Below are positions 5,895 to 8,964 of a stretch of DNA of 8,964 nt, one piece after another; positions within the stretch are counted from its first letter, which is position 1, and every line of letters starts with the position of its first letter. The notes beneath the pieces were generated by a model that was not told the DNA's origin, ran no database searches, and worked only from the letters and a program-made list of their open reading frames with translations. The translations under genes and the position numbers were made by a program. The stretch is taken from positions 1 to 8,964 of the forward strand of contig URBA01000045.1 in the NCBI GenBank assembly GCA_900545905.1, read 5' to 3'. The stretch comes from an uncultured Collinsella sp. (lineage in GTDB: Bacteria; Actinomycetota; Coriobacteriia; Coriobacteriales; Coriobacteriaceae).

Positions 5895-6974
5895 ATGGCA
5901 AACAAGCTCTCCGTCGCATTTATCGGCACCGGAATCATGGGTGCCCCCATCGCCGGCCACATCCTGGATGCCGGCTATCCCGTCACGGTCAACAACCGCA
6001 CCAAGTCCAAGGCCGCCGCGCTCGTTGAGCGCGGCGCTGTCTGGGCCGATACGCCGGCAGATGCCGTGGCGAACGCCGACGTCGTCTTTACCATGGTGGG
6101 CTATCCCTCCGAGGTTGAGGAGCTCTACCTGGCGGGCGACGGCCTGCTCGCGTGCACTAAGCCCGGCGCGGTCCTGATCGACCTCACCACGAGCTCGCCC
6201 GAGCTGGCGCGCGACATTGCCGAGGCCGCCCAGGTTTCCGGCCGCATGGCGTTTGACTGCCCCGTCACCGGCGGCGAGTCGGGTGCTATCGCCGGCACGC
6301 TTACGGCTATCGTGGGCGCCACCGAGAACGACATCGCGCCGGTCCGCGACATCCTTGCCACCTTCGCGGCCAACATCTGCTGCTTCGACGGCGCCGGCAA
6401 GGGCCAGGCTGCCAAGCTCGCCAACCAGGTGTCGCTGGGCGCCTGCATGGTCGGCATGGCAGACGCCATGGCATTTGCCGAGCTGAGCGGCCTTGACCTG
6501 GAGAAGACCCGCCAGATGATCCTGGGTGGTACCGGCAAGTCCGGTGCCATGGAGAGCCTGGCGCCCAAGGCGCTCGACGGCGACTACAAGCCCGGCTTTA
6601 TGGTTGAGCACTTCATCAAGGACCTGCGCTTGGCGCTCGCCTATGCCGACGATCGCGAGCTTGCGCTGCCCGGCGCTGACGTGGCCTTTACGCTTTACGA
6701 CATGCTCGACGCCATCGGTGGCGCCAAGCTGGGCACCCAGGCCATCACGGTCCTCTACAAGGAGGAGGCCGACGCCATCGCCGCCGGTCTGGACTGGTCG
6801 CAGTATCGTCCCGAAGAGCATGGTGCTCACGAGGACGGCTGCGGTTGCGGCGAGCACGGCGACGACCACGAGTGCGGTTGCGGCCACCACCATGGCGAGG
6901 ACCACGAGTGCTGCGGTGGCCACGGCCATGACGACGGCCACGAGTGCTGCTGCGGCCACCATCACGGGGAGTAG
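5895..6974 (+). CDS. beta-hydroxyacid dehydrogenase (GarR/HIBADH-like) with His/Cys-rich metal-binding tail
   Basis: 359 residues; the family norm is about 290-300. The N-terminal Rossmann domain has GTGIMG (11-16); Arg in VNNRTKS after the second strand suggests NADP(H). DCPVTGGESGA (121-131) is the substrate-binding signature and Lys174 in KGQAAKLANQ the catalytic lysine, with Asn177 beside it. The closest functions are 2-hydroxy-3-oxopropionate reductase, 3-hydroxyisobutyrate dehydrogenase or (succinic) semialdehyde reductase; the substrate cannot be told from sequence alone. The enzyme core ends near residue 306 (DWSQYRPEE). Residues 307-359 are an added tail with 14 His and 9 Cys plus many Asp, Glu and Gly, including GHHHGE units, as in nickel/zinc/cobalt-storing tails. 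Start ATG 5895 has AAAGGAAAGG just upstream. It heads a four-gene run; the stop lies five bases before the next ATG. Confidence 0.88.
   Translation: MANKLSVAFIGTGIMGAPIAGHILDAGYPVTVNNRTKSKAAALVERGAVWADTPADAVANADVVFTMVGYPSEVEELYLAGDGLLACTKPGAVLIDLTTSSPELARDIAEAAQVSGRMAFDCPVTGGESGAIAGTLTAIVGATENDIAPVRDILATFAANICCFDGAGKGQAAKLANQVSLGACMVGMADAMAFAELSGLDLEKTRQMILGGTGKSGAMESLAPKALDGDYKPGFMVEHFIKDLRLALAYADDRELALPGADVAFTLYDMLDAIGGAKLGTQAITVLYKEEADAIAAGLDWSQYRPEEHGAHEDGCGCGEHGDDHECGCGHHHGEDHECCGGHGHDDGHECCCGHHHGE
6866..6973 (+). repeat. in-frame 36-bp tandem repeat encoding His/Cys units
   Basis: CCACGAGTGC recurs at 6866, 6902 and 6938, exactly 36 bases apart, and each begins a 12-residue unit of the type HEC(G/C)(C/G)GHxHxxx. 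Unit 1 reads HECGCGHHHGED, unit 2 HECCGGHGHDDG, unit 3 HECCCGHHHGE and stop. Since 36 is divisible by three, gain or loss of a unit keeps the frame, so tail length may vary between strains. Confidence 0.8.
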
Positions 6975-6979
6975 CGCCT

Positions 6980-7408
6980 ATGAGCTGGACGTTCGTGGTG
7001 CTTGCGCTGGTGCTCTTTCTCTTTGCGATCTACATTGGCTTTTTGTGCGGTCAGTGGGCGTGCGAAAAGCGCGTCATCACCAAGCGCGACTACTGGATTG
7101 CCAACTTTGTGGGAGCGGCGGCAGTCGTCCTGCTGACCTGGGTGTTCTCGCTGTTCCCGCTGGTGCAGTTTGCGCCGATCGGCTGGCTCGGTGGCTTTAT
7201 CGCCGGCCTTAAGATGAGCTTTGGCGAGTCCGTCGGTCCGTGGCGCAAGCACGACGAGGTCTTTAACGTCAACAAGGCTCATCGCGCCGCCGCCGACGCG
7301 GGCGACGCCGAGGAGCGCCGCCGTGCGCGTCGCAATGGCGCGGCCGACCGACAGCTCATCTCGGTCACCGATGACAACAAGGGTGCTGGCAAGCACGCTA
7401 AGAAATAG
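6980..7408 (+). CDS. small membrane protein of unknown function
   Basis: 142 residues, no family recognised. Residues 3-22 are a strong transmembrane helix (VVLALVLFLFAIYIGFLCG). Residues 39-57 and about 60-77 form one or two further hydrophobic segments (VGAAAVVLLTWVFSLFPL, then PIGWLGGFIAGL). A short basic loop (KRVITKRD) lies between, and residues 85-142 are a charged, Arg/Lys-rich soluble tail, probably cytoplasmic. ATG 6980 is chosen because GGGGAG at 6967-6972, overlapping the stop of the dehydrogenase gene, is at good spacing; the frame is open upstream but runs through that gene. The 5-base gap indicates translation coupled to the dehydrogenase. The next gene starts 15 bases after its stop. 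Function cannot be given; its place hints at a tie to the surrounding dehydrogenases. Confidence 0.8.
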   Translation: MSWTFVVLALVLFLFAIYIGFLCGQWACEKRVITKRDYWIANFVGAAAVVLLTWVFSLFPLVQFAPIGWLGGFIAGLKMSFGESVGPWRKHDEVFNVNKAHRAAADAGDAEERRRARRNGAADRQLISVTDDNKGAGKHAKK

Positions 7409-7423
7409 TAAGAAGAGGTAACT

Positions 7424-8122
7424 ATGGCAGAAAACAAGGAAGAACAGCTCACCGATGAGGAGCTGGCACAGCTTCAGCTGGCAGAGGAGAACGAGAACGC
7501 CGTCGACCGTCTGGTCAAGGAGCTCGGCTGCCCCACGCGCCGTATCCGCCAGTTTGCCGCCCGCGTGCTGCACCTGCTCGCCGAGCGCGATCCACAGCGC
7601 GTCGTGCCCTGCGTGCCCGCGCTGATCGAGGCACTCGACCGCCCCGAGGCTCAGACCCGCTGGGAGGCCCTCGATGCCCTGGCGGCGCTCGCCACCACCT
7701 GCCCCGAGCAGCTGGGCGATGCCTTTGAGGGCGCCGAGACCGCGCTGTTCGACGAGATTTCCTCCACGCTGCGCTATGCCGCCTTCCGTCTGCTGTGCGT
7801 GTGGGGCGCCACGAGCGTCGAGCGCTCGCGCGAGGCTTGGCCCATCCTGGACGAGGCCATCCAGTGCTACCACGGCGACCTCGAGTATCGCGATATGCTC
7901 GGTTGCCTGTACGAGTTTGGCCAGGGCGAGATTGACGCCGAGGTCGCCGAGAAGCTCGCGCTGCGCCTTAAGTTCGACGCCGAGAACGGCAAGGGCAGCT
8001 ATCTCAAGGCCCGTTCGAGCGAGATTTGCGAAATGCTTGTTAAACGTTTTGGCCTGGATCTCTCCAAAAAGAAGAAGCGTGCTAGCGTTAAAAAATCTGA
8101 CGACGCCGAAGACGAGGAGTAA
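7424..8122 (+). CDS. HEAT-like helical repeat protein, function unknown
   Basis: 232 residues, rich in Ala, Leu, Glu and Arg in alternating amphipathic helices. HEAT-type units can be seen at about 33-52 (CPTRRIRQFAARVLHLLAER), 60-90 (VPALIEALDRPEAQTRWEAL, then DALAALA) and 105-130 (LFDEISSTLRYAAFRLLCVW), each with the conserved Arg and the Ala/Leu core. HEAT repeats are protein-binding scaffolds, so this is likely an adaptor and not an enzyme. The N-terminus (1-28) is acidic. The C-terminus (216-232) is a lysine run (KKKKRASVKK) followed by an acidic end (DDAEDEE), probably disordered. AAGAAGAGG just before ATG 7424 is the ribosome binding site. Its end carries GAGGAG (8114-8119), the ribosome binding site of the isocitrate dehydrogenase gene six bases beyond the stop, so the two are translationally linked. 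Confidence 0.75.
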   Translation: MAENKEEQLTDEELAQLQLAEENENAVDRLVKELGCPTRRIRQFAARVLHLLAERDPQRVVPCVPALIEALDRPEAQTRWEALDALAALATTCPEQLGDAFEGAETALFDEISSTLRYAAFRLLCVWGATSVERSREAWPILDEAIQCYHGDLEYRDMLGCLYEFGQGEIDAEVAEKLALRLKFDAENGKGSYLKARSSEICEMLVKRFGLDLSKKKKRASVKKSDDAEDEE

Positions 8123-8128
8123 CAGATT

Positions 8129-8915
8129 ATGGCGCACGATGTAGTCCTGATTCCCGGTGACGGTATCGGTCCCGAGATTACGCAGGCCATGCGCCGCGTG
8201 GTCGAGGCCACCGGTGTCCAGATCAACTGGAACGTCCAGGAGGCCGGCGCCGGCGTCATGGACGAGTTTGGCACGCCGCTGCCCCAGCACGTGCTCGATG
8301 CGGTCGCCGAGACCAAGGTTGCCATCAAGGGCCCCATCACCACGCCGGTCGGCACGGGTTTCCGCAGCGTCAACGTGGCCCTGCGCAAGCATTTCGACCT
8401 GTACGCCTGCGTGCGCCCCTGCCTGTCGCAGCCGGGCGACGGCTCGCGTTTCCGCGACGTCGACCTGGTCATCGTGCGCGAGAACACCGAGGACCTCTAC
8501 GCTGGCATCGAGTTCGACGAGGGCGCTGCCGAGGTCGAGGAGCTCTCGCAGCTCGTCGAGCGCTCGGGCCAGAAGACCTTTGCCGCCGATTCCGCCATCT
8601 CGATCAAGCCGATCTCTATCGCCAAGAGCCGCCGCATTGTGGAGTATGCCTTTGAGTATGCCCGCCGCTGCGGCCGCAAAAAGGTGACGGCCGTGCATAA
8701 GGCCAACATCATGAAGGCGACCGACGGCCTGTTCCTGCGTGTTGCGCGCGAGGTTGCCGCCAACTATCCCGATATCGAGTTCAACGACAAGATCGTCGAC
8801 GCCACCTGCATGGGCCTGGTCCAGAACCCCAACGACTTCGATGTCCTGGTGCTGCCCAACCTGTACGGCGATATCGTGAGCGACCTGTGCGCCGGCCTGG
8901 TGGGCGGCTTAGGGA
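8129..8915 (+). CDS. icd: isocitrate dehydrogenase, NAD(P)-dependent, C-terminus missing
   Basis: 262 genuine residues of an expected 350-360. The enzyme oxidatively decarboxylates isocitrate to 2-oxoglutarate in the cytoplasm. PGDGIGPEI (9-17) is the family N-terminal motif. FRSVNVALRK (78-87) has the Ser-x-Asn of isocitrate enzymes, unlike isopropylmalate dehydrogenases; Arg86, Arg96 (VRP) and Arg117 (in VRENTEDLY, with Tyr124) are the substrate arginines and tyrosine, Lys191 (HKANIMK) the catalytic lysine, and NLYGDIVSD the metal-binding aspartate segment. The cofactor-choosing residues lie beyond the cut, so NAD versus NADP is undecided; overall style suggests the NAD type. Homoisocitrate or tartrate dehydrogenase is less likely. 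The frame stays open through the adapter and would give a false tail containing VSYTHLRAHET. It is the last gene of the run that begins at 5895. Confidence 0.88.
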
Positions 8916-8964
8916 CTGTCTCTTATACACATCTCCGAGCCCACGAGACTACGCTGCATCTCGT
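8916..8964 (+). other. Illumina Nextera adapter, i7 index and P7 start (artefact)
   Basis: CTGTCTCTTATACACATCT at 8916-8934 is the 19-base Tn5 mosaic end used in Nextera libraries. CCGAGCCCACGAGAC at 8935-8949 is the Read 2 adapter, TACGCTGC at 8950-8957 fits an eight-base i7 index (from memory, N721), and ATCTCGT at 8958-8964 is the start of the P7 sequence. Order and lengths match the library design exactly. It is untrimmed read-through at a contig end, not genomic DNA. Confidence 0.98.

Noticed and set aside
6866..6973. 36-bp periodicity, reminiscent of CRISPR repeats
   Set aside because: Units are adjacent without unique spacers, vary between copies, and are in frame as His/Cys-rich codons of the dehydrogenase tail.
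6962..8698. A 578-codon open frame on the minus strand
   Set aside because: It is antisense to three coding genes with clear starts, ribosome binding sites and family motifs. Long antisense frames are expected in GC-rich codon-biased DNA, and its protein shows no recognisable domain.

Overview
The window reads as chromosomal DNA of a GC-rich Gram-positive anaerobe, most likely a Coriobacteriia gut bacterium close to Collinsella. This is inferred from protein style, gene content and the comF / hpf neighbourhood; no rRNA or other decisive marker is present. All supported genes are on the + strand. The right edge is not biological: from base 8916 the sequence is an untrimmed Illumina Nextera adapter, index and start of P7, so genomic sequence ends at about 8915.

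Bases 1-2103: a possible C-terminal scrap of an upstream gene, then a long hairpin covering the ribosome binding site of comF (TTG start). A GTG-started gene follows 10 bases later; it looks like the Coriobacteriia proteins that pair an AbiEi-like region with a DUF559/Vsr-like PD-(D/E)XK nuclease fold.

Bases 2104-2835: no protein gene that I accept. There is a 217-bp AT-rich inverted-repeat element (2138-2354, MITE-like), a hairpin region, a good -10 box (2499-2504), and a strongly foldable transcript whose 5' end pairs with bases 2763-2776. The raiA-motif noncoding RNA is known to lie typically between raiA (hpf) and comF(C), and this RNA lies between comF and hpf. I propose it is a raiA-motif RNA. 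It is the most interesting item in the window.

Bases 2836-4824: an orphan solute-binding-like lipoprotein with an acidic Ser/Glu tail and its terminator, a 317-base gap with hairpins, then hpf (long-form ribosome hibernation factor, the RaiA family) with its own terminator.

Bases 4825-8915: a DegV fatty-acid-binding protein, then a tight run of four genes with gaps of 5, 15 and 6 bases: a beta-hydroxyacid dehydrogenase with a 53-residue His/Cys-rich tail built on 36-bp tandem repeats, a small membrane protein, a HEAT-like helical repeat protein, and a truncated NAD(P)-dependent isocitrate dehydrogenase. The last four are probably one transcription unit. The comF-RNA-hpf part points to ribosome hibernation and stationary-phase physiology, the dehydrogenase run to central metabolism.
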